From contig JAFGNI010000017.1 in assembly GCA_016927095.1 (NCBI GenBank), forward strand, positions 1-15,701: DNA of 15,701 bases. Direction: 5' to 3'. Under the pieces are notes generated by a model, which saw nothing but the letters and a program-made list of their open reading frames with translations, was not told the DNA's origin and ran no database searches. A program made the translations under genes and the position numbers. Position 1 is the first letter of the stretch, and each line of letters starts with the position of its first letter. The DNA is from Anaerolineae bacterium. GTDB taxonomy: Bacteria > Chloroflexota > Anaerolineae > B4-G1 > SLSP01. Positions 1 through 5,806 of the stretch are shown here, in pieces.

Positions 1-171
1 CCGCCCGGGCCACGGCTGCCCGCGGACCATCGCCTCCAGGTCGGGCGGATCGTGTTGCACCGAGCGCACATCCCCCGCCTGCGCCCAAATCACCGTAGGA
101 TTGTCGGAAGTGGAAAGCACCAGGAGCAAGACCAAGGCCAACCCAACAGCCCAACGACGCTTACCGCGCAT
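1..171 (-). CDS. N-terminal fragment of an exported protein (runs off the window)
   Basis: An open frame of 57 codons starts at ATG 169-171 and continues through the left edge without a stop. The coding strand has a purine-rich Shine-Dalgarno (GGGGGTGAG) a few bases before the ATG. The translation begins with a basic n-region (MRGKRRW), then a hydrophobic core rich in Leu, Val and Ala (residues 8-20), then an Ala-containing stretch around residues 28-32 (IWAQA) that suits signal peptidase I. This is a classic Sec signal peptide. The 25 or so mature residues visible contain no recognisable domain, so function is unknown. It lies downstream of the phosphatase gene in the same direction, separated by 186 bp that hold a heptamer and an octamer array. 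Confidence 0.7.
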   Translation of the reverse strand, partial: MRGKRRWAVGLALVLLLVLSTSDNPTVIWAQAGDVRSVQHDPPDLEAMVRGQPWPGR

Positions 172-253
172 CGCTCACCCCCTACGTCTTACTGCAACAA
201 CTAGACTCTGAACCGGGCTGTTACCCGGTCCTCACAGCTCCCAACTACACCTA

Positions 254-278
254 AGTCCCGAGTCCTGAGTCCCGACTC
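254..278. repeat. Heptamer tandem array (AGTCCNG)
   Basis: Three period-7 units, AGTCCCG, AGTCCTG and AGTCCCG, are followed by a partial unit ACTC. It lies in the gap between the exported-protein start and the phosphatase stop and directly abuts the octamer array that follows. The unit belongs to the same family as the arrays at 4689-4709, 5711-5731, 5779-5806 and 8226-8323. Confidence 0.75.
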
Positions 279-280
279 AC

Positions 281-368
281 ACTACCGAACCGCTAATGGG
301 CCGACTCGCCGATTCCTCCATTCGCTGATTCGCTTACTCGCTTTCTCGCTTTCCCGCTCACTCGCCGC
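281..368. repeat. Octamer tandem array overlapping the stop of the phosphatase gene
   Basis: Period-8 repeat. The clearest units are CTCGCCGA (305-312), TTCGCTGA (321-328), TTCGCTTA (329-336), CTCGCTTT twice (337-352), CCCGCTCA (353-360) and CTCGCCGC (361-368). Weaker units extend left in the same register to about 281. On the coding (minus) strand the unit reads approximately TNAGCGAR. The stop codon of the phosphatase gene (358-360) is the last three bases of unit 353-360, and the final unit encodes the C-terminal Gly-Gly-Glu. Confidence 0.8.
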
Positions 369-1137
369 CCCGGATCAGCCACAGCACCTCCGGCAGCAGC
401 GACTGCGTGGTCGACAGCGCCTCGTCGGCGTGGATCGTCACGTTGCCGTTCCAGTCGCCGAAGTAGCCGCCGGCTTCCCGCAGGATAGGGGGAAACGGCC
501 CGCAGTCCCAGTCGCTCATCACCGGGTCCAGCATCAGCTCTACCCGCCCCGTCGCCACCAAGCAGTGCCCGTAAGCATCGCCCCAACCGGCGCGGTAGTA
601 GGTCGCGTCCTTGATCCGCTGCCACGCCGCCCCGCGCCCGTAGATCTGGAAGTTGTTCACGTCGGTGAACGAGACCACCGCCCGGTTCAGCCGCGTCTCG
701 GTTGAGACGCGGGCCGGTCGCCCGTTCCACCAGCAGCCCTCCCCTGTCGCGGCAGCCACCATCTCATCCAGCGCAGGGAAGTAGGCAACGCCTACCTCGA
801 CACTGCCCGCGATCTCGAGCCCGATCAGCACGGCGTACAGGGGCACCCCGTGGACAAAGGACTTTGTGCCGTCGATCGGATCCACATACCACCGGTGCGC
901 CACCCCGGATAGCTCATCGGCCCCGTACTCCTCACCGACCACCGCGTGGCGAGGATAGCGAGACTCGATCCGCGCCCGGATCAACTGCTCCGACTGCCGG
1001 TCCGCCACCGTCACCGGGGTATCGTCGGTCTTGAAGTCGGAGTGGACGCCGGTCTGAAAGGCGGACAGGGTCAAGCGACCGGCCAAATAGGCCGTCTCGA
1101 CGGCGAAATCAAGGTACTCGCGTAGGGGTTCGGGCAT
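358..1137 (-). CDS. hisN: Inositol monophosphatase-family phosphatase, histidinol-phosphatase-like
   Basis: The 259-residue product has the full signature of the Mg-dependent, Li-sensitive phosphatase superfamily. KTDDTPVTVAD (36-46) precedes GEEYG with metal ligand Glu70, then DPIDGT (86-91) with ligands Asp86 and Asp89, and a C-terminal WDCGPF motif with Asp211 followed by ILREAGG. The segment GDAYGHCLVATGRVELMLDP (186-205) is the form seen in HisN-type histidinol-phosphate phosphatases rather than SuhB or CysQ, so histidinol phosphate is the favoured substrate. Related enzymes act on inositol or sugar phosphates, and the neighbours include sugar enzymes but no his genes. Length is normal. 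The ATG is preceded by GAGGAG at about 9 bases. The last residues (GGE) are encoded by the octamer array. The family call is firm, the substrate is not. Confidence 0.85.
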   Translation of the reverse strand: MPEPLREYLDFAVETAYLAGRLTLSAFQTGVHSDFKTDDTPVTVADRQSEQLIRARIESRYPRHAVVGEEYGADELSGVAHRWYVDPIDGTKSFVHGVPLYAVLIGLEIAGSVEVGVAYFPALDEMVAAATGEGCWWNGRPARVSTETRLNRAVVSFTDVNNFQIYGRGAAWQRIKDATYYRAGWGDAYGHCLVATGRVELMLDPVMSDWDCGPFPPILREAGGYFGDWNGNVTIHADEALSTTQSLLPEVLWLIRGGE

Positions 1138-1155
1138 CGGTGTTGGCTCCTCTAT

Positions 1156-1204
1156 GGAGAAGAGATAGGGAATAGGAGAAAAGGGCTGAGGGACAGGGCA
1201 GGTG
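1156..1204. repeat. Purine-rich heptamer array (RGANAGG-like)
   Basis: Seven consecutive period-7 units fill most of the 69-bp gap between the acetyltransferase stop and the phosphatase start. Examples are AGATAGG (1163-1169), GAATAGG (1170-1176), AGAAAAG (1177-1183) and GGACAGG (1191-1197). A G closes every unit. The sequence differs from the GACTC-type heptamers but the period is the same. It ends 2 bp before the acetyltransferase stop codon complement. Confidence 0.6.
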
Positions 1205-1206
1205 TG

Positions 1207-2118
1207 TCATATGACGTGCTTCTGCCAAACGGTATACTTGTCGTGGATCACGAAACCGATGCGCTGGTAGAATGCCTGGTCGGAACCAACGTGCACCCGG
1301 ACGGCACCCTCAGCGCGGATGCGGTTGATCCCCTCGTAGATGGCGGCGCGGCCTAAGCCCGACCGGCGGTAGGCCGGTGCCGTGCCCACCGGCTCAAGGA
1401 TCCCGATGCGGTTCTGTGCGTCATACCACATCGTCGCGAAGCTGACGATCCTGCCGTCGGGCGCCCTCACGTGTAGGTCTAGGTCGGCGCGGTAGTCGGG
1501 CGTGGCCTGCATCCTGCGGAAACCAACGATGGCCCGCTCCGGATAGGGCGGTTCGCCGGCGTAGCCGAAGGCCGCCGCGTGGGCGGCACCCTTCTCCTCA
1601 GCGGACACGGCGGCACCATCGGCGAAGGTGTAGCCCTCGGGCAAGGCGACGGGGAAGGCATCGCCGACCGTCAACACACCGTCGTGGTCCACCCAGCCCT
1701 CGCGAGCGTAGCCGTGCTCCGCCGCCATCCGCTCCAGTCGCACGTCGCCGGCAGGCACATAGAGCCGGATCCGGCGCGCGTCCCCCTCCACCTTGCCCAT
1801 TCGCGCCTCGCAGAAGGCAAACAGCTCCGGCAGGAGTGCCTTCGGCAGGTCTTCGTGCCGCAGTTGGAAGAAGGCCTCGCCGTCGTCCTCGCCTTCGGCA
1901 TTGACCACAGCTTGGATCTCGCCAGCCGCCTCCCAGATGCCGATCTGTGCGGCCCATACATCCAGCGAGATGGCGTGCATCGTCCTAGCGAGCGACACCG
2001 AGAAGTTCCACCGCTCGATCGTCCAGTTGTAGGAGCGCCGGAAGTGGCCGTAGGTCGTCACCAAGAAGTCCCGCACCCGTAGGAAATCCTTATCGTGGTC
2101 GTAAGGCCGCATCGTCAT
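1207..2118 (-). CDS. GNAT-family N-acetyltransferase with two GNAT-like halves
   Basis: The product is 303 residues, about twice a single GNAT domain. The C-terminal half holds the acetyl-CoA pyrophosphate-binding motif RRSGLGRA (251-258), preceded by the strand ILEPVGTAPAY and followed by a helix, a strand VRVHVG and YQRIGF near the end. This is the complete GNAT motif A/B order. The N-terminal half resembles a degenerate GNAT fold without the glycine loop, a layout known from mycothiol-synthase-like and other tandem GNATs. The acceptor is unknown. ATG 2116-2118 is chosen because AAGGAG lies 6 bases upstream; an ATG two codons later is also possible. An upstream in-frame extension to 2217 runs into a dispersed repeat and lacks a ribosome site. 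It is followed by the phosphatase gene 69 bp downstream, in the same direction. Confidence 0.85.
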   Translation of the reverse strand: MTMRPYDHDKDFLRVRDFLVTTYGHFRRSYNWTIERWNFSVSLARTMHAISLDVWAAQIGIWEAAGEIQAVVNAEGEDDGEAFFQLRHEDLPKALLPELFAFCEARMGKVEGDARRIRLYVPAGDVRLERMAAEHGYAREGWVDHDGVLTVGDAFPVALPEGYTFADGAAVSAEEKGAAHAAAFGYAGEPPYPERAIVGFRRMQATPDYRADLDLHVRAPDGRIVSFATMWYDAQNRIGILEPVGTAPAYRRSGLGRAAIYEGINRIRAEGAVRVHVGSDQAFYQRIGFVIHDKYTVWQKHVI

Positions 2119-2165
2119 CGTCGTCTCCTTGCACGGCGCGGGACAAGCCCGCACCATCCACATCC

Positions 2166-2290
2166 GGACCGCGGGCATCCTGCCCGCACGCGCACAGCGG
2201 TACCTGCGGTTCAACACCCGTTGTGCGCACAGCGGGTCCCCGCCACCAAGATGTGCCCGTGCGCAGGCGTGCCGCCGGCACGTCCCTACA
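2166..2290. repeat. REP/MITE-like dispersed element, copy A
   Basis: About 125 bp starts GGACCGCGGGCATCC, contains the palindrome GCGGGCATCCTGCCCGC (2171-2187) followed by ACGCGCACAG, a GTTGTGCGCACA segment at about 2219-2231, and ends GCACGTCCCTACA. The same beginning, internal motifs and end occur in the same order at 8833-8956, and the beginning recurs inverted at 9706-9728. It contains no coding capacity and lies 47 bp upstream of the acetyltransferase start. It is non-autonomous and no terminal duplication was identified. Confidence 0.7.
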
Positions 2291-2322
2291 AAGAGCCCGC
2301 GCCATCACCTGCCACCAGTCCG

Positions 2323-2370
2323 TCCGTCGGTTCGCTTACTCGCTTACTCGCTCATTCGCCGATTCTCTCC
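2323..2370. repeat. Octamer tandem array overlapping the deoD stop
   Basis: Period-8 units TTCGCTTA (2331-2338), CTCGCTTA (2339-2346), CTCGCTCA (2347-2354), TTCGCCGA (2355-2362) and TTCTCTCC (2363-2370). The deoD stop (2352-2354) is the last three bases of unit 2347-2354, exactly the phase seen at 353-360. On the coding strand three successive units begin TGA, TAA, TAA. The array also encodes the last residues of DeoD (RIGE). Confidence 0.85.
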
Positions 2371-3071
2371 TGCGGCGCGATGGTCATCGCGATCTCGGCC
2401 ATGCGCGTGTAGGCGGTCTCGCGTTCCTCAGCTGTGGCCGCCTGTCCCTTCACGATGTTGTCGCTCACGGTGAGGATGGACAACGCACGAACGCCGTGCT
2501 GCGCCGCCAACGTGTAGAGAGCAGCGGTCTCCATCTCCACGGCGAGGACGCCGTAGGCCGCCCAGATCTTCCACCAGTCGGGGTTGTCATTGTAGAACCG
2601 GTCGCTGGAGAAGATACTGCCGACACGCACCTCAATGCCGCGCGACTGGGCCGCCGCGTGGGCCGCCAGCAGCAGCTCGAAGCTCGCGGTGGGGGCGTAG
2701 TCCATGCCACCGAAGCGCAGCCGGTTGGTCTGGGAATCGGTCGACGCCGACATCGCCAACACGACGTCACCCAAGGCCAGATCGGCCTGCACGGAACCGC
2801 AGGTGCCCACTCGCATCAGCGTCGTGGCCCCGTAGTCGCGGATCAGCTCGTTGACATAGATGGAATGGCTGGGGATGCCCATCCCGGTGCCCATGACCGA
2901 GATGCGCTTGTCGCCGTACCGCCCGGTGAAGCCCAGCATGTTCCGGACCTCATTGAAGCAGATCACGTCCTCGAGCATCGTCTCGGCGAAATGCTTCGCC
3001 CGCAACGGATCACCCGGCAGCAGGACTGTTGGAGCGATCTGTCCGGGTTCAGCACCAATGTGGATACTCAC
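2352..3071 (-). CDS. deoD: Purine nucleoside phosphorylase, DeoD type
   Basis: Hexameric trimeric-fold family I phosphorylase, cleaving purine (deoxy)nucleosides with phosphate in the cytoplasm for salvage. The 239-residue product matches E. coli DeoD in length and numbering: GDPLRAK (20-26) with phosphate-binding Gly20 and Arg24, Arg43, Arg87 in MRVGTCGS, the sugar-binding AVEMET with Glu179/Met180/Glu181, and the catalytic Asp204 in TVSDN. The start is GTG at 3069-3071 because a near-perfect AGGAGGT lies about 5 bases upstream and this places the residues in register. An in-frame extension to 3248 has no ribosome site and runs through structured intergenic DNA. The base after the catalytic Asp is Asn rather than the His found in E. 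coli. The C-terminal RIGE is encoded by the octamer array. Confidence 0.95.
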   Translation of the reverse strand: MSIHIGAEPGQIAPTVLLPGDPLRAKHFAETMLEDVICFNEVRNMLGFTGRYGDKRISVMGTGMGIPSHSIYVNELIRDYGATTLMRVGTCGSVQADLALGDVVLAMSASTDSQTNRLRFGGMDYAPTASFELLLAAHAAAQSRGIEVRVGSIFSSDRFYNDNPDWWKIWAAYGVLAVEMETAALYTLAAQHGVRALSILTVSDNIVKGQAATAEERETAYTRMAEIAMTIAPQERIGE

Positions 3072-3137
3072 GGAACACCTCCTATGTGACACTGTGACGG
3101 AAAGACCCACGCATCTCAGTCTACCGACATGTGGTCC

Positions 3138-3204
3138 ACGGCAGCGCCCATGGCGTCTCTTCATTTGCGCCCAGTGGCTTTCTGCAGGCCCTGGGCGCTG
3201 CCGT
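3138..3204 (-). other. Inverted repeat in the deoD leader
   Basis: A perfect 13-bp inverted repeat, ACGGCAGCGCCCA (3138-3150) and its complement (3192-3204), is separated by 41 bases. It lies 67 bp upstream of the deoD GTG on the coding strand and downstream of the UroD-like gene. It could be the terminator of the upstream gene or a structured leader of deoD. There is no T tract, and I recognise no riboswitch class. Confidence 0.5.
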
Positions 3205-3287
3205 TCGGCGGAACCTACGGCGTCGTGGAGCGCCAGGCCTGACCGCACCTATCGACCTGCTACCCTCTGACTACCTGCTGGACGCAT

Positions 3288-4442
3288 TCACGGACTGCTC
3301 ACAGCTGACGACCGAGCCCCCTGTCTGTGATCTGTGGAATCTGTGGATCTTTTGTTGCTCTCCGCCCACGCAGCCTCAAAGCCCGCGTCTCCCAACACAG
3401 CCCGCAACATCGCCAGCACGTTCTCCGGCGGCGTGCCAACCTGCACCGCGTGGGTCGGCGCCGCGATGTAGCCGCCGCCGGCGCCAAAGACCGCCACCAA
3501 CCGCCGCGTCTCACGCGTCACGGTCTCAACGTCGCCGTACGGCAGTAGTGACTGTACCGGGATGCCGCCGTGGAAGGCCAACCGGTGGCCGTAGGCGGCC
3601 TTTAGCCGCCCCGGTTCCATCCCCGCGGCGTCGGTCTGCACCGCCTCCAGCACATCAATCCCGGCGCCCATCAAATCCGGCACAATGTCATACACGGCAC
3701 CATCGGTATGGAACATCACAGCCGCGTGCGGCGCCAACGACTTCCCCAGCCGGAAGAGCCGCGCGTGAGTCGGCTGGATCACCGCGCGATAGGCTTTCCT
3801 GGACATCAGCAGCCCCTGCTGTCCGCCGAGGTCGTCGGCGAAGTAGAGGATGTCGATCAGGTCGCCCGCCACACTCAACGCCCGTCGCAGCGTCCCGGCG
3901 AAGACATCGCCGATGCGGCCCAGCGCCGCCCGCACCAGGTCGGGGTTGAGCAACACGTTGACCAGCGCCTCCTCCAGCCCCGTCATCCAGCAGTAGATCT
4001 CGAAGGGGTTGCCGCACATCCGGATGGAGAGCTTGCGCGCCCGCAGCCCCTCCGGGTCCGCCGCCAACACGTCCTCCTGGAAGTGCTCATAGTCGTAGGC
4101 ATCGGGATCGGGCCACGGGTAGCCGTCCAGCTCCGCCGGGTCGGTGACGCCCGCCAGCGGATGGTGCGCGATCTCGTCGTAGCTGCCCGCCCCATACGAC
4201 TGGGCCGCACGATGGATGCCCCAGACATCAACACTCCCCGTACCGGCTGCCAGCGGGGTCGGGCTCACCTGAATCACATCATCCACCGCATCGCGGAAGC
4301 GGACCCAATCCGCGCCCCGCTCCGCCAGGTAGGCCTCCAGCACCGCCGCCATCTCCGGCGTCGGCCCGAAGTTCCAGGAGAATGGCACCCGTGCCGGCTC
4401 ACGGTGCGCAAGCGCAACCCGTACCCGTTCACGAGGGGTCAT
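3288..4442 (-). CDS. Uroporphyrinogen decarboxylase / corrinoid methyltransferase-family protein
   Basis: The 384-residue product belongs to the UroD fold family that includes HemE and the cobalamin-dependent MtaA/MtbA/CmuA methyltransferases. It begins MTPRERVRVALAHREPARVP, the usual family opening. Further family segments are the helix MTGLEEALVNVLLNPDLV (153-170), FADDLGGQQG (201-210), MFHTDGAVYDIVPDLMGAGIDVLEA (243-267), FHGGIPVQ (290-297) and the end APTHAVQVGTPPENVLAML (328-346). The zinc motif His-x-Cys of the methyltransferases is here His245-Thr-Asp247 and no matching C-terminal Cys is present, so neither heme synthesis nor MtaA-type chemistry can be assumed. Paralogues of this kind are common in carbohydrate loci, with unknown role. 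Residues 363-384 come from read-through of a 9-bp repeat and downstream DNA. No strong ribosome site precedes the ATG. Confidence 0.85.
   Translation of the reverse strand: MTPRERVRVALAHREPARVPFSWNFGPTPEMAAVLEAYLAERGADWVRFRDAVDDVIQVSPTPLAAGTGSVDVWGIHRAAQSYGAGSYDEIAHHPLAGVTDPAELDGYPWPDPDAYDYEHFQEDVLAADPEGLRARKLSIRMCGNPFEIYCWMTGLEEALVNVLLNPDLVRAALGRIGDVFAGTLRRALSVAGDLIDILYFADDLGGQQGLLMSRKAYRAVIQPTHARLFRLGKSLAPHAAVMFHTDGAVYDIVPDLMGAGIDVLEAVQTDAAGMEPGRLKAAYGHRLAFHGGIPVQSLLPYGDVETVTRETRRLVAVFGAGGGYIAAPTHAVQVGTPPENVLAMLRAVLGDAGFEAAWAESNKRSTDSTDHRQGARSSAVSSP
3324..3350. repeat. 9-bp tandem repeat inside the 3' end of the UroD-like gene
   Basis: Plus-strand units TCTGTGGAA (3331-3339) and TCTGTGGAT (3340-3348) follow a partial copy (3324-3330). 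On the coding strand it reads as CCACAGATT-type units. As 9 is a multiple of 3 the frame is preserved, and the repeat is translated as Ser-Thr-Asp-Ser-Thr-Asp without a stop. Confidence 0.7.
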
Positions 4443-4453
4443 GGTGACGCTAC

Positions 4454-4513
4454 TTGTCAGTTGTCAGTCTCCTGTTTCCGGCGGACACAATTCACCATTC
4501 ACGATTCACCGGA
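4454..4513. repeat. Two short heptamer arrays (TTGTCAG, then CACNATT)
   Basis: TTGTCAG occurs twice (4454-4467) with a diverged third unit. After an 11-bp gap come CACAATT (4486-4492), CACCATT (4493-4499), CACGATT (4500-4506) and CACCGGA (4507-4513). Both are period 7 with unrelated unit sequences. They lie just upstream of the UroD-like gene in the 256-bp gap that follows the nitrilase gene's stop. Confidence 0.7.
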
Positions 4514-4590
4514 GGCTCTCTAGAGTCAGAAGTCCTGAGTCAGGGCTGGCGGCAAGGCTAACGCCGCGAGCACCCCCGACTACCAACCAT

Positions 4591-4632
4591 GAATCAAGAC
4601 TTTCGACTCTTGACTCTTGACTCTTGACTTGC
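4591..4632. repeat. Heptamer tandem array (GACTCTT)
   Basis: Units GAATCAA, GACTTTC, three identical GACTCTT (4605-4625) and GACTTGC, strictly period 7. A looser relative, with AGTC spaced 7-8 bp, is at about 4522-4546. They fill the gap between the nitrilase stop and the UroD-like start. The stretch 4633-4688 between this array and the next is C-rich with no recognisable feature. Confidence 0.8.
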
Positions 4633-4688
4633 CGCAGCGATTCGTATCCCCCTCCGCGCCACCACCCACACCACCAACCCCGACGCCA

Positions 4689-4709
4689 GACTCGGGACTC
4701 AGGATTCCT
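4689..4709. repeat. Heptamer array overlapping the nitrilase stop
   Basis: Units GACTCGG (4689-4695), GACTCAG (4696-4702) and GATTCCT (4703-4709). The stop complement TCA at 4699-4701 occupies unit positions 4-6. On the coding strand the array encodes the final Glu-Ser and the TGA. Confidence 0.7.
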
Positions 4710-5667
4710 CCCTGTCCTCAAACCGCACCGTTCGCGTGTCCTCCTCGAGGCCGGTCGGCTTGGTCAGCGTCCCATACAACGCCGGTCGCCGCGTCTTGAT
4801 CCAGCGGCGCCCCGTGCACTGGACCAGCACCTTCGGGTCCAGGTCGGCGACGACCATCTCATCCCGCGCCTTCCACGTCTCCACCAGTATGTCGCCGTAG
4901 GGATCGAGGATCATGCTGTTGCCGGTGCGCACCTCGTCGTCGTCGATGCCCACGCCGTTGGCGAAGACCAGGAAGAGGCCGTTGTCGTGGGCGCGGGCCG
5001 GCAGCCAGTGCATCAGCCAGTCGCGTCCTTTAGGCCCGCGGAACTCCGCCTCGATCGCGTCGGGGTTGGCCTCCCGCTCCTTCCAGAGCCGCAGATCGAT
5101 CCGGCCCATCAGCCGCGGACTCGGCGTGTGGCAACCGCCGGTCTGGTGGGGCGCCAGAAGCACCTCCGCGCCCATCAGCGCCGTGACCCGCACGTTCTCT
5201 CCGATGTTGTTATCGTAGCAGGTGAGGACACCCACGCGGGCGCCCTGCGGGATGTCGAAGACCGTGTAGCTGTCGCCCGACGCCATATGCTCGCTGATGA
5301 AGCAGTGCAGCTTGCGGTGGTAGGCCACCTGCCCGTCCGGCATGGCCACCACATAAGTATTGTACAAGGTACCGTCGCCGGTCTCCTCGATCAGCCCGGC
5401 CCCGATCGTCATCCCCGTCTCCCTTGCCAGCGCGCGCAAGGTCTCGCTGCTCGGCCCGTCGGGCACCGGCTCCGCCAGCACCACAATCTCCTCGCGCGAC
5501 AACTTGCGCGCGTGCCAGTATCCCGTGATGCACATCTCCGGGAAGACCAGCAGATCCACGCCCTGGGCCTGCGCCTCCGCCACAAACGCCTGGATCCGCC
5601 CGAGGTTATACGCCTTCTCCCCCGGTCGATGATTGAACTGCACCGCTGCTGCGCGTAGAGGATTCAT
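4699..5667 (-). CDS. Carbon-nitrogen hydrolase (nitrilase superfamily)
   Basis: The 322-residue product carries the Glu-Lys-Cys triad of the nitrilase/amidase superfamily: Glu44 in LLVFPEMCITGY, Lys119 in YHRKLH and Cys150 in VGVLTCYDNNIGENVR, with the later conserved Asn in VFANGVG (235-240) and the strand GNSMILDPYGDIL (249-261). It should hydrolyse an amide, carbamoyl or nitrile substrate in the cytoplasm. The commonest relatives are N-carbamoyl-amine or omega-amidases, but the sequence gives no specific substrate. It is somewhat longer than the usual 260-300 residues because of an insert around 175-215 (TGGCHTPSPRL onward), which probably shapes the active-site mouth. A purine-rich GAGGGAGG lies upstream of the ATG at a rather long spacing. 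The C-terminal EES and stop come from the heptamer array. Confidence 0.87.
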   Translation of the reverse strand: MNPLRAAAVQFNHRPGEKAYNLGRIQAFVAEAQAQGVDLLVFPEMCITGYWHARKLSREEIVVLAEPVPDGPSSETLRALARETGMTIGAGLIEETGDGTLYNTYVVAMPDGQVAYHRKLHCFISEHMASGDSYTVFDIPQGARVGVLTCYDNNIGENVRVTALMGAEVLLAPHQTGGCHTPSPRLMGRIDLRLWKEREANPDAIEAEFRGPKGRDWLMHWLPARAHDNGLFLVFANGVGIDDDEVRTGNSMILDPYGDILVETWKARDEMVVADLDPKVLVQCTGRRWIKTRRPALYGTLTKPTGLEEDTRTVRFEDREES

Positions 5668-5710
5668 CGGCTTGCTCTACCTCCCTCAAATTACCGAGTG
5701 GACAGTGTGG

Positions 5711-5731
5711 AGTCACGAGTCATGAGTCATG
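5711..5731. repeat. Heptamer tandem array (AGTCAYG)
   Basis: AGTCACG (5711-5717) and AGTCATG twice (5718-5731), period 7, in the 114-bp gap between the mannose-6-phosphate isomerase stop and the nitrilase start. Orientation is opposite to the GACTC array at 5779-5806, so the two could pair. Confidence 0.75.
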
Positions 5732-5778
5732 CTCGTGCTGAGCGGACGGCTCGCGAAGTCGCCCTGTCGTGCAGCCAG

Positions 5779-5806
5779 GAATCAAGACTCACGACTCAAG
5801 ACACGT
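5779..5806. repeat. Heptamer array overlapping the isomerase stop
   Basis: GAATCAA (5779-5785), GACTCAC (5786-5792), GACTCAA (5793-5799) and a diverged GACACGT. The stop complement (5782-5784) is at unit positions 4-6, the same phase as at 4699-4701. On the coding strand three successive units end in TGA, each in a different frame; the gene uses the third. Confidence 0.75.

Noticed and set aside
281..368. CRISPR array
   Set aside because: Units of 7-8 bp are contiguous with no spacers and no cas genes are present.
2119..2217. N-terminal extension of the acetyltransferase to 2217
   Set aside because: The added residues are encoded by copy A of the dispersed repeat and adjacent DNA; the strong Shine-Dalgarno supports 2118.
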